From: Cyanophora paradoxa
Lineage: Eukaryota; Glaucocystophyceae; Cyanophorales; Cyanophoraceae
DNA length: 64,000 nucleotides
Direction of reading: 5' to 3'
Assembly: GCA_004431415.1 (NCBI GenBank)
Contig: QPMI01000104.1
Span: forward strand, 292,457 to 356,456
This document shows positions 33,501 to 44,700 of the stretch, piece by piece; position 1 is the stretch's first letter, and each line of letters opens with the position of its first letter. The notes beneath the pieces are model-generated. The model did not search any database and had not been told where the DNA came from. It saw only the letters and a list, made by a program, of their open reading frames with translations. A program made the translations under genes and the position numbers.

Positions 33501-36500
33501 CGAGGAGCTCAATCAGATCCTTCTTCGTAGACCTCTTGAAGTTTGTAGGTCTCCGTCCCGTGCACTGCTCGTAGGACTTCGCCAGCTGTTCTCGAGTGCG
33601 GAGGCGGAAAAGGTCTGGAGAATTGCAGTTTCAGATGATCACGAGCTTTGTCTGAGAGGCTTAATCAGACCTGAATTCATGCCCACAGCCTTGTAGTACT
33701 TCCGCAGCAGCAATATGAAGTCAACTGGAGAAGCATTAGCAACATCACCAACAATTTCCACAGCTATTGCCGGATCAACAGCTTGCATGGCCTGCATGGC
33801 CTGAGTAAGGCCCTTAGCATGAGTTGCAATGCTCCAAAGAGCGAACCATGAAAGCTCGACGGAATGAGCTGCGTGGGAGCTTCGACAGGAGTCTGAAGTA
33901 TGCACGATTGCGCTGCAGCTCTGTTGTCGGATTCGACCACATGGATGGCCGCCAGAATTCAGAAGCAGTCAGCAAATGTCTCTGGAAGCCAGCTGGGATG
34001 AAGGCAGAGCCCCAGAACACGAGTGGATTCACCACGAGAGGTGGTTCTGCGGGTAACAATAATGAATAATTACGTAGACCCGAATTTTACTCATGCTATC
34101 GACGGAAAACAATTAAAAACTACGAACCATCCCCCTTCTTTACAAGAATGATGTGAGGGTGCCCCTCCATCTCCAAGCGAGTGAAACCCGAGTCCCGCAG
34201 GCCATCGATAATGTCAGGATCGGCACACTTCGACGCGAGTGTGTCCACCAGCTTCTTAGGTAACTGGAAATCTATGACGGTGCTTCCAGAAGACGATTTA
34301 GGTTCTGGCGCCTGGAAACTGGACCCCACTCCGTCCTAGGACGATGTCAGAGACGCAACTGTGTTGGTTTCCATCTGGAATGCTAATCAATGACTGACCG
34401 CTCCAATGATGCACCGGATTAATTCAAGTACTTGACGGGGGTCCGAGTATGTGTGGCTGATGCTGAGGATGGCGCGGATGTTTGCCAGCTGCTGCATCTC
34501 GGAGGATGAGCTCGATGCTCCACTTGAGACGGACGTGGCAGCTGTAGGTGCACTGGAGCTGGCGCTGGAGCTCGACGAGCTCGCTACCGACAACGCAGGA
34601 AGGGCCAAGTTGGAGGCTTCGCCGGACTGCATGTTGAGAAGTGCCGAACTGCGGCTCAAAGCCTCACGGACGGCTCGAACTTGCTGCCGAACACAAAAGG
34701 AGTCCGAATCATCGACGAAATCTGTTGCCAGACGAGCCGCTTGAGAAATTGGACGTACGCACATGTACATTGCAAAAATCACCATGTACGAACCGCGTTC
34801 ACGGATGTCGGGAAGAAAACCCTCACTGTGAAGAGACCCCCACAGTTCCACAGCTGACTTGATTCGAAGGATTTCCGCATCCTGCAGGCTATTTAGACAT
34901 CATGCAGATTGATACAACGTGCATGTCGAACCTGGAGAAGGCCAGATAAGACGCGGAGCAACCTCTCTGGAATCTGCATAATTCGCTCTAGAATCCAGCG
35001 ATCGCTGGGATGAAGAGGCGAGCCCTCGCCAGTACGAGCATGGATGAAAATAGAGTGGAGAGGAGAGTGGAGTGATGCTTCTGTGCCCGATTGTACACCA
35101 GTCAGCATTTGGAGAGCCACAGTTCCGATACTGTACTTGTCTGTACTGGTGAATGGTCTTCCACGCACCTAGAGACGGCATCATTTCGTTATTACATAGT
35201 AAAAGCTACGCAGAGACAGTGTTACGCACAAGATCTACAGCCCCGAGTCGTGGAATCGGCACTCCCAAACGATGCTCCCAAGATGGGATCCCCAAACTTG
35301 CGTCGCGCAAATCCTCACGATCACGGCGCAATGTCCCATTTGCGAAATCAAGCACCGCAAATCTGTGGTTGCGTTTTAGGAATTTAATCGAGCCGCGTAA
35401 ATGAGTGAACGCACTGCGGCAGCTTGCCCGTATCCGGTGCACGCCAGACGAGAATGTTCGATGTCGAGACGTCGCAGTGGATGAGGTTGGCCTCCTCATG
35501 AATTCGATAGAATAATATGCACATCTACGGAAACAATCGCATCTGATTCGATTGACACATAGAAGAAGTGATCACCTGTTCGAGGAAAGCGACGACCTCC
35601 TCAGGCGTGAAGGTTTGGGCGTGCTCCAGCAGGTCATCGATGCTGCGTAAATGTGCAAGTTAGGAAGTCGATGGATTGCATTGGGCTTGGCGGTTCAACC
35701 TTGGCGCTTCGAAGAAAGTCATAGCAAGGAGGCGATGCTCACAGCCGTCGACGTCGTGTGTGCCGACGGGCTCGAGCTCGTCCCACAGATTCGGGACCAT
35801 GAAGATGCGAAGGCGGCGGAGCTGCTCGAGGGCCCCGCGCTCGAATGTGTAATCATTGGTGCTGTGGGAAGTATGAAAATGAGATGAGGCGGCTGCGGGA
35901 AGGGGGGAGGACGAACATGAGATGGGGCGGATGAGACTGAGTGAGTGTGAACTGCTTGATGGCGACCTTCGAGAGCTGTAATGAGTTCGACCCTGCAGCT
36001 GCAGGAGACGGGCCGTGACAGGCCGCCAAGAAGACTTTGCCCGAGCGCCCCTCGCCGAGGACTTTAAGGCAGGTGTACCGTCTTAAGCTTCCGCCCCCAG
36101 ATTGGCCGCTGCTAGACTGGCTGAACTCGCCAAAATTTGTCCCTGGATCGCCACGCAGGACCAGGGGGCCATCGCAGACGTCGGAAGGATCGCGATCGCC
36201 CGCGGCCTGCATCGCTTTCTGTTCCGCCCGCCACTGCTGCAGCTGCTTACCATGCTGCACATACTCCGCTGGTGCGTCCGCTGCAGCTGGTGCGTCCACT
36301 GCATCGAGCTGCATGTGAGAAGGCTGGTCCGGCGAGCGAGGCCGCAAGCAGGTCCTTTCATCGATGAGGGCTCCTACAGTGTCTTGCACTTCATGCGAGC
36401 GCTGGCACCTGCAGAGTGGTGTCAGCTATTAGACACGAGTGCCTCGTGAGAGGGAGGAGCGGGGGTTGGGGGGGGGGGGGGTGGGAGGGGCGGGGAGCGG

Positions 36501-37251
36501 GGGGAGGAGGGGGGACGGCGGAGATGGGGGGATGGGGGGGGGGGGGGGGGGGGGGGCAATGGGCAATGGGAGGAAAGGGAGGAAGGGGGGGGCCGGGAAG
36601 TTCTGGCTTACAGCGGCGATGACTCCTTAGCGAGGGGTATAGCAATGACAGTACGAGGGATATAGGAGGGGAGTGCGGAGGGTGGTACAGCGGCGATGGC
36701 TCATTATCGACGAAGATACGAGGGGTATAGGAGGGCAGAGGGTGGGGGGGGGCGGGGGGGGGGGGGGCGGGGGGGGGGGGGAAGAGGGGGGGCCTACGAA
36801 GTTTAGTAGCGCGGTTCAAGTTCAAGGTGCGGTCAGGGCATACACTAATACGCCAGGGGAGCGGGGGATACAGCGGCAATGGCGACGACGGGGGGTACAG
36901 CGGCAATGGTAAGAGACGACGGTACGAGGGGTATAGAGGCGAGAAAGTGGGTATAGGAGGGGTATAGGGGTGTAGGAGTATATAGTTAGAGTGGGTAGTG
37001 GGTTGGCAGAAGGGGGGCACGAAATCAACCCGGGTACATGAAGGAGTTCGGAAGGATCGGGTGGACGAGCGAGTCGGGAGCGGGGGAGAACGGGACGCTT
37101 TGAAAGTCCACTAGCGTATCAGTAGTACGCACTTGACGCAGACGCAAGCCTGCTGGTCCGGATCGAAGTGCGCTTTCCAGGGGGCGGACTCGTTGGCGGG
37201 GTCGAGGACGAGGCCGATAGCAGCAACGGCAAGCGCCGGGTCGAGCTCCAT
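27519..37251 (-). CDS. kinase-like / RAMA-like / dynamin-like GTPase multidomain protein, copy 2
   Basis: Mirror-image paralogue of 3587-13849 with the same domain order and many shared intron positions, but strongly diverged protein sequence. It starts at MELDPALAVAAIG (ATG 37249-37251; an in-frame Met exists upstream at 37356, but copy 1 has a stop there). Kinase-like motifs: KVLGEGRSGKVFL, VAIKQF, FERGALEQLRRLRIFM, HCDVSTSN (35471-35479), DFA for DFG (35344-35349), YSIGTVALQMLTG. Middle segments include NPLVFWGSAFIPAGFQ, a SAP-like TNFKRSTKKDLIELL stretch and the RAMA-like block with DKDGSAHILTGSAWAKAVL. GTPase motifs: Walker A GFTHCGKST split by an intron at the same place as in copy 1 (about 30940-31000), CDCVG near 29760, FVPFCAAPSYFKAQ, then a helical stalk, ending at TAG 27519-27521. 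I see no obvious break. No function is proven. Confidence 0.7.
36440..36990. repeat. low-complexity intron 1 of copy 2
   Basis: On the plus strand this is G-rich with several G runs of 8-16 bases, and it holds loosely repeated units of the type CAGCGGCGATGG, ACGAGGGGTATAGGAGGG and GGGGTACAGCGGCAATGG. On the sense (minus) strand it is a polypyrimidine intron equivalent to the C-rich intron 1 of copy 1. The open frames here are artefacts of the repeats. Confidence 0.7.
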
Positions 37252-37922
37252 CCCTTCTCTCTCCGGAAGCGCGTGTCCGTTAGCTGCGACCAGAGGAGCG
37301 AATCCCGTTAGGAGCTGTCTGCGATGATCATGAAGCGCGCGCGGCTCTATGCGCAAAGATTTAGGAGCGCGCCGCGGCGGCTTTGCGCTACGCTAGATTG
37401 CATCGCCATACGCTCATCGCGGCCGCTTTAACACTGCGGCCGCGCGGCTTAGCTAAGCGCGGCGGCTTTTGCGGACCTGCAGGCTGCAGCTGCAGCTGAC
37501 CAAGTGGACGACGGGGGACGAGCCCCCGAGTCTTCTTCGAGCAGTCCTACCTTCGATGCGAGCACGGCCGAGCGCGGCCCTCAAGCTCCGCCTCCTCGTC
37601 GACTCGCGGACGTCGTCGACGTTCGCGGAATCGCCGAGCACGGAATTCGCCGACTGCCTGACTGGCCTCTTCGACCGCAACGCCAAGCACACTGGCACCC
37701 AAAACTGCTCGCAATGCAAAACCGAATGATGCGATCAGCTGGACGGGAGGGCATAATGAACGCACGGCGCGCTGGGTAGTGAAAAGCGCACCTGGCCCAC
37801 GTGTAGAGCTCGACGATCGAAGGCACCGGCGCGTCACAGCGGGCCGAACCACCGGAAGCTGAGCACAAACCCGGGGGGCGTACGGCAGCGGGGTACAGTC
37901 GTTCAAGTAAGCCAAGCAAGCG
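37252..37922. promoter_or_regulatory. divergent intergenic region, right arm
   Basis: Separates the start of kinase/GTPase copy 2 from the start of the intact AKR gene and is the mirror image of 2882-3586. A block at about 37590-37760 resembles the left arm, including an AACCGAATGATGCGATCAG word, and reads LFDRNAKH on the AKR strand. GGGGTACAG lies just before the AKR ATG, with an in-frame TAA after it, so a 5' untranslated exon is likely. The GCGGCTTTGCGC-type words at 37370-37460 are imperfect repeats. Confidence 0.4.
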
Positions 37923-39593
37923 ATGTGCGAGCCCGTTGCGAAGCTCTCCAGCGGCGCCAGCATCCCCCGCATCGGCCTCGGGTGCTCGCTCCCCGTCGCG
38001 CGCACGGCCCCCCGCGCTGCATCATTGACCCTGCGCATCAGGACTTGGGCTGGCCCGGATGCGAAGGAGCTGACGAAGAGCGCAGTCCGCGCCGCGCTCG
38101 ATGCGGGCTGCCGGCACATCGACACGGCCGCAGTCTGTGCGCCTCCCGCTCCGCCGATCGCACTTGCGGAGAGCTGAATGAGACCCGCCCGCCGCCCGCG
38201 GGCGAGCGCAGACCAGACCGAGGCGTACGTCGGCGAGGTGCTGGCTGAGGCCCTCGAGCCGAAGGGGAAGCTGCGGCGCGAGGAGCTCTTTGTGACTACG
38301 AAGGCGCGCAACGCGGCGGCGCTCCCTCGCGCCCGGCGCTCACGCCCGATCCCGGAGCGCAGCTCTGGAACACGGATCACGAGCGCGCGCTGGTGCGGCC
38401 CGCGTGCGAGCGGTCGCTCAAGGTGCGGCCGGGGCCGACCGCCGGGCCTCCCTGCGCCTCGAGCGACCGCGCCGCAGGAGCTCGGCTTGAAGTACGTCGA
38501 CCTGTACCTCATGCACTGGTGCCCGCTCGCTCGCCCGCCCGCCCGCCCCGCCCCGCCGCGCAGGCCGACCACGCGCGCCGCGCCGCGCCGCGCAGGCCGA
38601 TCGCGTTCGCGGCGGGCGAGGGACTGTTCCCCAAGGACGGCAACGACCGCATGCGGAAGGCGTCCGTACCCGTCCGCGAGACGTGGGAGGCGATGGAGGC
38701 CCTCGTCGACGCCGGCCTCGTCAGGGCGCGCGTACCCTCCGGAGAGACCCGTACCCCTTTCCTGACGCGCGAGCGTACCCCCCGCAGACGATCGGGGTGT
38801 CGAACTTTAAGATAAGGGACCTGGAGGAGCTCCTCTCGTACGCCCGCATCAAGCCGGCCGTGAACCAGGTGCCGGGGGCCAAGCCGCGAAGAATCCCGTA
38901 CCCCTCTCCCTCACCTCGTACCCCTCGCCCAGGTCGAGCTGCACCCGTACCTCGCCCAGCCGAAGCTACTGGACTTCTGCACCAAGCGCGGCATCCACGT
39001 CCGCGGCGTACCCCTCCGTCTTCTCGCCCCCATTGCTGAAGCTGTACCCCTTCCCCAGCTTACCGCGTACTCCCCCCTGGGCGCCCAACCCGACAACCCG
39101 AACGCCGTCAAGCTGCTCGACGACCCCGTCGTGCGCCGTACTTCCTCCGGCCCGCCCGCAGCGCACCGTACCCCCCTTACGCCGCCCCCAAAAACAGATT
39201 GGCGACATTGCGAAGCGGATCGGCCGGAGCCCCGCGCAGGCGAGCACCTTTCCTTTCTGATCCATGCATTCTGCCCCGGCCTCCCGTATCCCCCTGACCC
39301 CCGGTACCCCCCTTTCGCAGGTGGTGCTGCGGTGGAACCTGCAGCGCTCGCCACACGTCTCCGTCGTGCCCAAGTCCTACCGCCCCGCCCGCATCGCCGA
39401 GAACCTGTGCGCGTCCCGCCCCCCCCCCCCCTCCCCCCCTCCCCCCCCCCGACTCCTTCCCCCCTGCAGCGACGTCTTCGGCTTCGCGCTCTCGGAGGCG
39501 GACATGGCGGCGGTGTCGGCGCTGAACAAGGACCAGCGGACGTGCCGCCATGAGTGGACCAACTACTATGACGACAAAGAGTACGACGCGTAG
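37923..39593 (+). CDS. aldo/keto reductase, intact, 12 exons, 315 residues
   Basis: NADPH-dependent aldo/keto reductase. Exons: 37923-37981, 38042-38136, 38212-38303, 38363-38422, 38478-38518, 38596-38725, 38788-38868, 38933-38998, 39059-39130, 39198-39239, 39321-39406, 39470-39593. The frame stays open and gives 315 residues, normal for the family. Catalytic tetrad: Asp in HIDTA, Tyr in AVYQTE (the TAC codon is split by an intron, T|AC), Lys in FVTTK, His in LYLMHW. Other family marks are [23 protein letters not shown] and SVVPKSYR. The third and tenth introns use GC donors (38304 and 39240). The sixth could use GC at 38726 or GTACCC at 38732; the first matches the family better. The eleventh is a C-run tract. 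The substrate cannot be told. It is divergent from kinase/GTPase copy 2, and a broken copy lies at 1246-2881. Confidence 0.92.
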
Positions 39594-39639
39594 TCCATGC
39601 TTAAGCTTGTTGAAGGCTCTTCTTCTTGTTCTTTCAAAG

Positions 39640-40023
39640 AGGAATCAACTCAACTTCGAAAACAACTTTGAATTCTCAAGGGCCGTGTGGTCCCTGGATA
39701 CTGTCAGCGAGAGTGCGAGGCGGCGGCCGCGGCCCCGTATGCTCTGCCCGCAGACTGGGTCGCCGGCGAGGGTCGACGTCGACGTTAGGTGGCGCAGGGC
39801 GGGGAGGCGGGCCACAAAGTGGAGCTCTTGCACGCGTGCGCCCGCCAGCGCCACGCGGTTCTGCGTCAGGTCGAGCAGCTCCGGCGCTGCAGCGCGCCGC
39901 CTCGAGATCGAGACCGTCCAGTACTAGTGCACGTGGCCGCGGCCGAGGACCGGGGTGCGGCGGGCGCACCATGAGAGCGCGCGCCCGCGCTGACCGCCCA
40001 AGCCGCGTCAGCCGATCGATCAC
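39640..40023 (-). pseudogene. possible leucine-rich-repeat fragment
   Basis: On the minus strand the segment PELLDLTQNRVALAG, then ELHFVARLPALRHL and GDPVC resembles one or two leucine-rich repeats followed by the usual cap motif. Upstream VLDGLDLEAARC could be another partial repeat. I cannot find a start, a continuous exon set or enough repeats, so this is either a remnant or the end of a gene I could not assemble. The stretch to about 40450 otherwise shows only GCGTATGCG and TACGCGTA-type words. Confidence 0.3.
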
Positions 40024-40449
40024 CTCGATCTAGATCTCTGCGGGCCAAGATAGATCTAGAGCTCGAGCGTTCTAGATATCGATCTGGGACGCGGCCGCCG
40101 CGGCGCTCCGCGGCCGCTAGCGTATGCGTGCGTTGAGGCGTATGCGTGCAGGTCGGCATGCGCATGATGAACTTCCGCGTGATCCGTATCGTTCGCCGCG
40201 GCGCTGAGGCGTACGCGTATACGTACGCGTGCAGGTCAGCATGGCATGGTGTGCATTGTTCGCATCGTCGAAAAGTCGAAGTTGCCCATGGTTGCAAACA
40301 GTCGGAGGTAGCGCGCGAATGGTGCCGGATCGGCGGATCGCACGTTTGGCACGGGTACGGCACGTTTGTAGGCTGCTCCTCCGCGATCCGGGCGGTGCTC
40401 GGCCCGTAAACTTTCAGCGTCAGGCCGATCGCGAGCGCAGCTCCAGGTT

Positions 40450-41334
40450 GGTGTGCTCAAGTGGGACATGGACGCCGCTCGCGGACTTGTTCGTCCTCCG
40501 CCGTTTGGTGAGCCGGCCGCGGCGCCGGCCTGCGCCGCGTCCTCCGCCGCCATCATCTCCAATCGACATTTCAGTGCGCCCATTGACTCTCCGACAGGGT
40601 TCTTCGATGCGCGGCCTTCTCTGCTTCATCAGAGGCTTCAGAGCGCCCCAGACGGCGTCTCGCGCCGGCGAAAGACGGTTCAAAGCATTTCTGACGACGT
40701 CCTCGAGCCTGCTGTCTCATACGCGTGCAGCTGTCTGGTGCTGCAGCCGCCCTTGATCCTGACCACATGTACAGTTTCGCCGAGCGTCGGTGCGCGAGGG
40801 TAAGCGAGCGTGTCGAGTAGCTAGCTTTGCGCTGAAACTGGTGGCAACACTGACCGTCGGACCGGTGCTTCTTGCGATCGGAGCAGCGTTTCACAGGAAC
40901 GAAGGTCTACGCGTCAGCTGGAACCCCGCGAGGGCGCGGCGCCGACGTGCGCTGGCGTGTACCGTGTCAATCTCTATTCGGGTTTTGACGCGCGCTCTCA
41001 GGACGTGGGCAGAGGCCAGCGCCGGACGCCGGCGCCACGCGAAGGCGAACTCGACCCCTTCGAGGAAGGCCGCAGAATAGGCCGCGAGGAAGGCTTCAAG
41101 GAAGCCCGCGAAGAGGGACGGGTGCTTGCCGCTCCCTCTCTCTGCCCGTTTCCCCGCGCCCGTGGCCATACCCGTAAGCTTCTAAGCAAGCGCTTCTCTC
41201 GTTTAGGCGCGCCGAGACTGGCTTGACAATGCTCTCGACGATACCGTGGATTTTATATTCAACTCCGCTGAATCTATCAAGCGCTTCATCAGGATTAGCG
41301 CGAAGGAAACACTGAACGCCTGGCGAACTCGTTG
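40450..41334 (+). CDS. small putative membrane protein
   Basis: Several short coding-like exons line up on the plus strand: a Ser/Arg-rich part (SPTGFFDARPSLLHQRLQ, KTVQSISDDVLEPAVSYA), a hydrophobic helix (FALKLVATLTVGPVLLAIGA, about 40827-40890), a charged segment (DPFEEGRRIGREEGFKEARE, about 41055-41115), and a last exon RRDWLDNALDDTVDFIFNSA to NAWRTR with TGA at 41332-41334. The start is not settled and could be near 40453 (MLKWDMDAARG). I do not recognise the family. It is inferred to be a single-pass membrane protein. Confidence 0.45.
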
Positions 41335-41738
41335 AGGGCGATGCAGGCAAAGTTCTACGTATATGTATATGAGCGCTAGCTGCTGGAGCCGGGGGGAGGG
41401 GCCCGGGGGGCGGGGGGAGGGGGGTGGGGGGGGGGGGGCGGCGGCGCGGGGACCGGATTCGCCGAGGCCCGGGTCGGAAGGGGGGGTAATTATATAAGGT
41501 CTCATGACATGATCAGGGACCCAGATAGCAGCGCGAAAATCCGGATACTAGTACCGTAGTACTCGCGATCGCGTGCCCTGCACGGTATATATATGCATGC
41601 GCTCAATGCATATGGTTGCTTCAAGGATAGGGATCGATTCTCGCTTATGAGGATGAGCTAGTCGTCGAGGCTCGCCTCTTCTTACGGCTCGCCTCTTCCC
41701 TCTCACACAGAAACAAAGGCCTAGGGCCCGGGCGAGGC
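41335..41738. other. intergenic spacer
   Basis: A G-rich stretch at 41390-41450 (runs of GGGG separated by C or T), then AT-richer sequence with TATATATATGCATGCGC near 41587. Around 41720-41760 the words CCTAGGGCCCGGGC repeat. No gene is seen. Confidence 0.5.
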
Positions 41739-44700
41739 CTAGGGGCCGGGCCTCTGGATGGCGTCGGCTAGGGCCCGGGCCTTGGCGAGGAAGGGCGGGA
41801 GGAGGGCGAGGACCGCCTCCCGGTCCGGCGGCGGCCCGCCCCGCAGCGCGGCCGAGAGCGCCTTCGACTGCAGCGTCACCTGCGCTTTCGAGTTCGAATT
41901 TTTGAATTTGAATTTTGGCGGGAACGGGAGGGGGGTACGCCGCGCGCCATGACGACGGAGCGGTGCTGGCGGGTGTCGCGGACGTCGGCCTCCGTCACGG
42001 CGACGGTCCAGTCGCCCTCCTCGTACACCGTCTTCCGCTGCGGCGAAAAAGAAAAGCTCAGGGCTCGAGCTGGCCTAGCCCGAGGCCAGCCCCAACCAAG
42101 CTCCAGCAAGCCGAAAGTATACGTAACAGAAGCCTCTACGTAACAGAAGCTCAGTGCCCGAGCCTCGGAGCTGGCTGGCCTGCGGCCTGCCCGAGGCGAG
42201 CCGAGAAACCCCTAGCCAAGCCCGGCAAGCTGAACGTGTACGTAACAGAAGCCTCTATGAGCTAGAATGGAGCCAGCTGCGTGCTATGGGCCGGGCGGGG
42301 CCGTGCTGCAAGCAGCTAAACGCACACGTAACAGAAGCTCATACATAACAGAACTAAACGCTAAACGGGCCCAAGGCGCACCTTGAGGCGCTTGGAGGCG
42401 ATGCGGAAGCGGCGGTCGTTGAAGGGCAGGTTGATGTTGTTCGACGAGAGGTGCTCGGGGCCTGCACAGGGGCCCGGGCGAGGATCGGGTGAGGAAGAGG
42501 GGGCGGGCTAGGCGGCTAGGGTAGCTGGGCGGGCGCGAGAAGCGCCAGCTGAAGCCCTAAAGAAGCTGAAGAGACCCTTAGAAGAGAGATGCTTTTTGAG
42601 AAGCCCTCTAGCAGCCCTCTTTCTCTATCCAAGCTAAGATCCAAGCAGATCTCTTCCTAAGAATCCTCACCGACGAAGGAGGCGGCGTTGGCGTAGGCGA
42701 GGGTCTCGTCGTCCGCCTCGAAGGCCGGCGTCGCCACCAGCGCCACCCGCACGTCCCCCGGCACCCTGCGCGGTGGCGCCGGCCCTGAGCGGGGAGGGAG
42801 GGGCGGGGCCCTAGAAGGCCCGGGGAGACTTGAGGGGCTCCTTAGGATCGGGGGCGGGGGTTGGGCCGGGCGGGCGGGCGGGGCGGGGATGGCGCTGAGT
42901 GGGAAGGGTGGGCGGGTGGGTCGTGGCGGGACCCTTAGAAGCGGGCCCTTAGAAGCCTTAGAGCCGGGGCGGGCCGGGTGGGGCGGGGGCCGGGGCGGGG
43001 ACGGGGGCGGGGGCCGGATCCTGGCCTTAAAACAGGGGGGGGGCGGGGGGGGGGGGCGGGGCGCACGCGGCGTCGTTGCGGACGTCCTTGGAGAAGGGCG
43101 CCGGGCGCACGAAGTCCGCCCTGCGCGCGAGCGAGGGCGGGGGCGAGCGCCGCGGTCGGCGAGGGGGCCGAGGGGCAGGCGAGACGGTGCGGGCCGTCGG
43201 CGAGGGCCGAGTGCCTTGATGTCTAGCGCTAGCAGCGACGGTGGAGAGATTGGGCACTGCGGCAGAAGAAAGCTAGCTGTCTATCTCGTCATTAAGGGGC
43301 GAGGGCGGGGGCGGGGGCGAGGGCATGCGCATCAGGGTGCCAGGGTTAGGGGGGGGGGGGGGGGGCGAGTTGGGGGGGGGGAAGCGGGGGAGAAAGGAAG
43401 GGGGTACGGAGCGCACACGAGCTTCTTGACCTTGTCGCCGGTGATGGCGAGGAGGACGCGGTCCTCCCCCCCGCCCCCACCCTCCCCGCCGGTCTCGACC
43501 TGCTAAGAAGCTAAGAAGGGGGGGGGGAAGGGGAGGGGGGTACGCGCGCGCCTCGTAGCGGAAGCGGAGGCGCCGGCGGGAGGCCGCGTCCTCGACGGAG
43601 ACCGCGTACCGGGCCCCGCCGCGCCCCGGGCCGCCCAGGCCCAGCCGCGCCAGCCAGCGCCGGTCCGGCGGGTTCGCGCCCGTCTCGAAGACGTGGCGGA
43701 GGCGCTTGGCTCGGGCGGCCTCCAGCAGGGCGGGCCCCGAGAGGCCCGAGGCGGCGCGGGCGAACTCGGAGGGGAGCGAGTGGAAGACGACGCGGCCGAC
43801 GCGGGCCTTGAGCGAGAGCTTCCCCTGCGCAAGAAGAAGAAGAAGAAGAAGAAGAGGAAGGGTCAGTGTGGTTTGGCTGATTAGAGCTTGCTACCAAAGC
43901 TTTGTTGAGGCTTAGTTAGTAAGAGCTCCGAGCACGAAGTAGCGAAGTAGCGCTTAGTTCGAGCCCCTGAGAAGGAGCTCCAAATCTTAGAATTCGCTAG
44001 GTCTAGCCCGGTCTAGCTGAGGCGCTCCCTAAAGGATCCCACCTTAAAGTCTAGGCTAGTCTAGGAGTCGCTTAGTCCAGCTCGGTTCGAGCTCGGTCTC
44101 CGCGCCGCGCGGCTAGAGCGCTTCCTTCTTCTTCCCCTCGCTCCAGCTTCCTCTTAGTTTCGATTGGAGTAGCTTGGATAAGCTTGTTTTAGCTTGGCTA
44201 GAGCTCCGCGCGGCTGGGGCGCTCCTCCCTCCCTTGGGAGGGGCCCGGGGGGTCCCACCTTGAAGTCCGGGGCGATCGAGGCCAGCGCCTCGGAGAGGGC
44301 CGCCCGCAGGCTCGACTCCGCCTCGTCCGCCGGGTTCACCTGAGAGGGAAAGGCGGGTAGGTTCACCTGAGGACGGGGGGGGGGAAGAAGGAGAGGGGTA
44401 CCGAGAGGCGCTCGAGGGCGGCCTCGGGTGCGGGGGCGGAGGCGGCGGGGCGGGCGGGGAGGGAGCGGAGGACGTGGGGGCCCCGGTCCTCGATGTGGCT
44501 GCGCGCCCGCCCGTCAGCCTAAGAGGGAAAGCGAAAGAGCGAGGAGCGGGGGTGGATCGATGGGGAGCTGGAGCCGAGCCGGCCGGAAGTGAAGTCTAGC
44601 TGGAAGCTGGGGAGGGATGCGCATGAGGGGCCCGCCCCCCGCCCGGGGCGCCCCCCGTTAGCGAGGAGAGGAGCGGGGCTGGATGGGGGATTCGAAGCCG

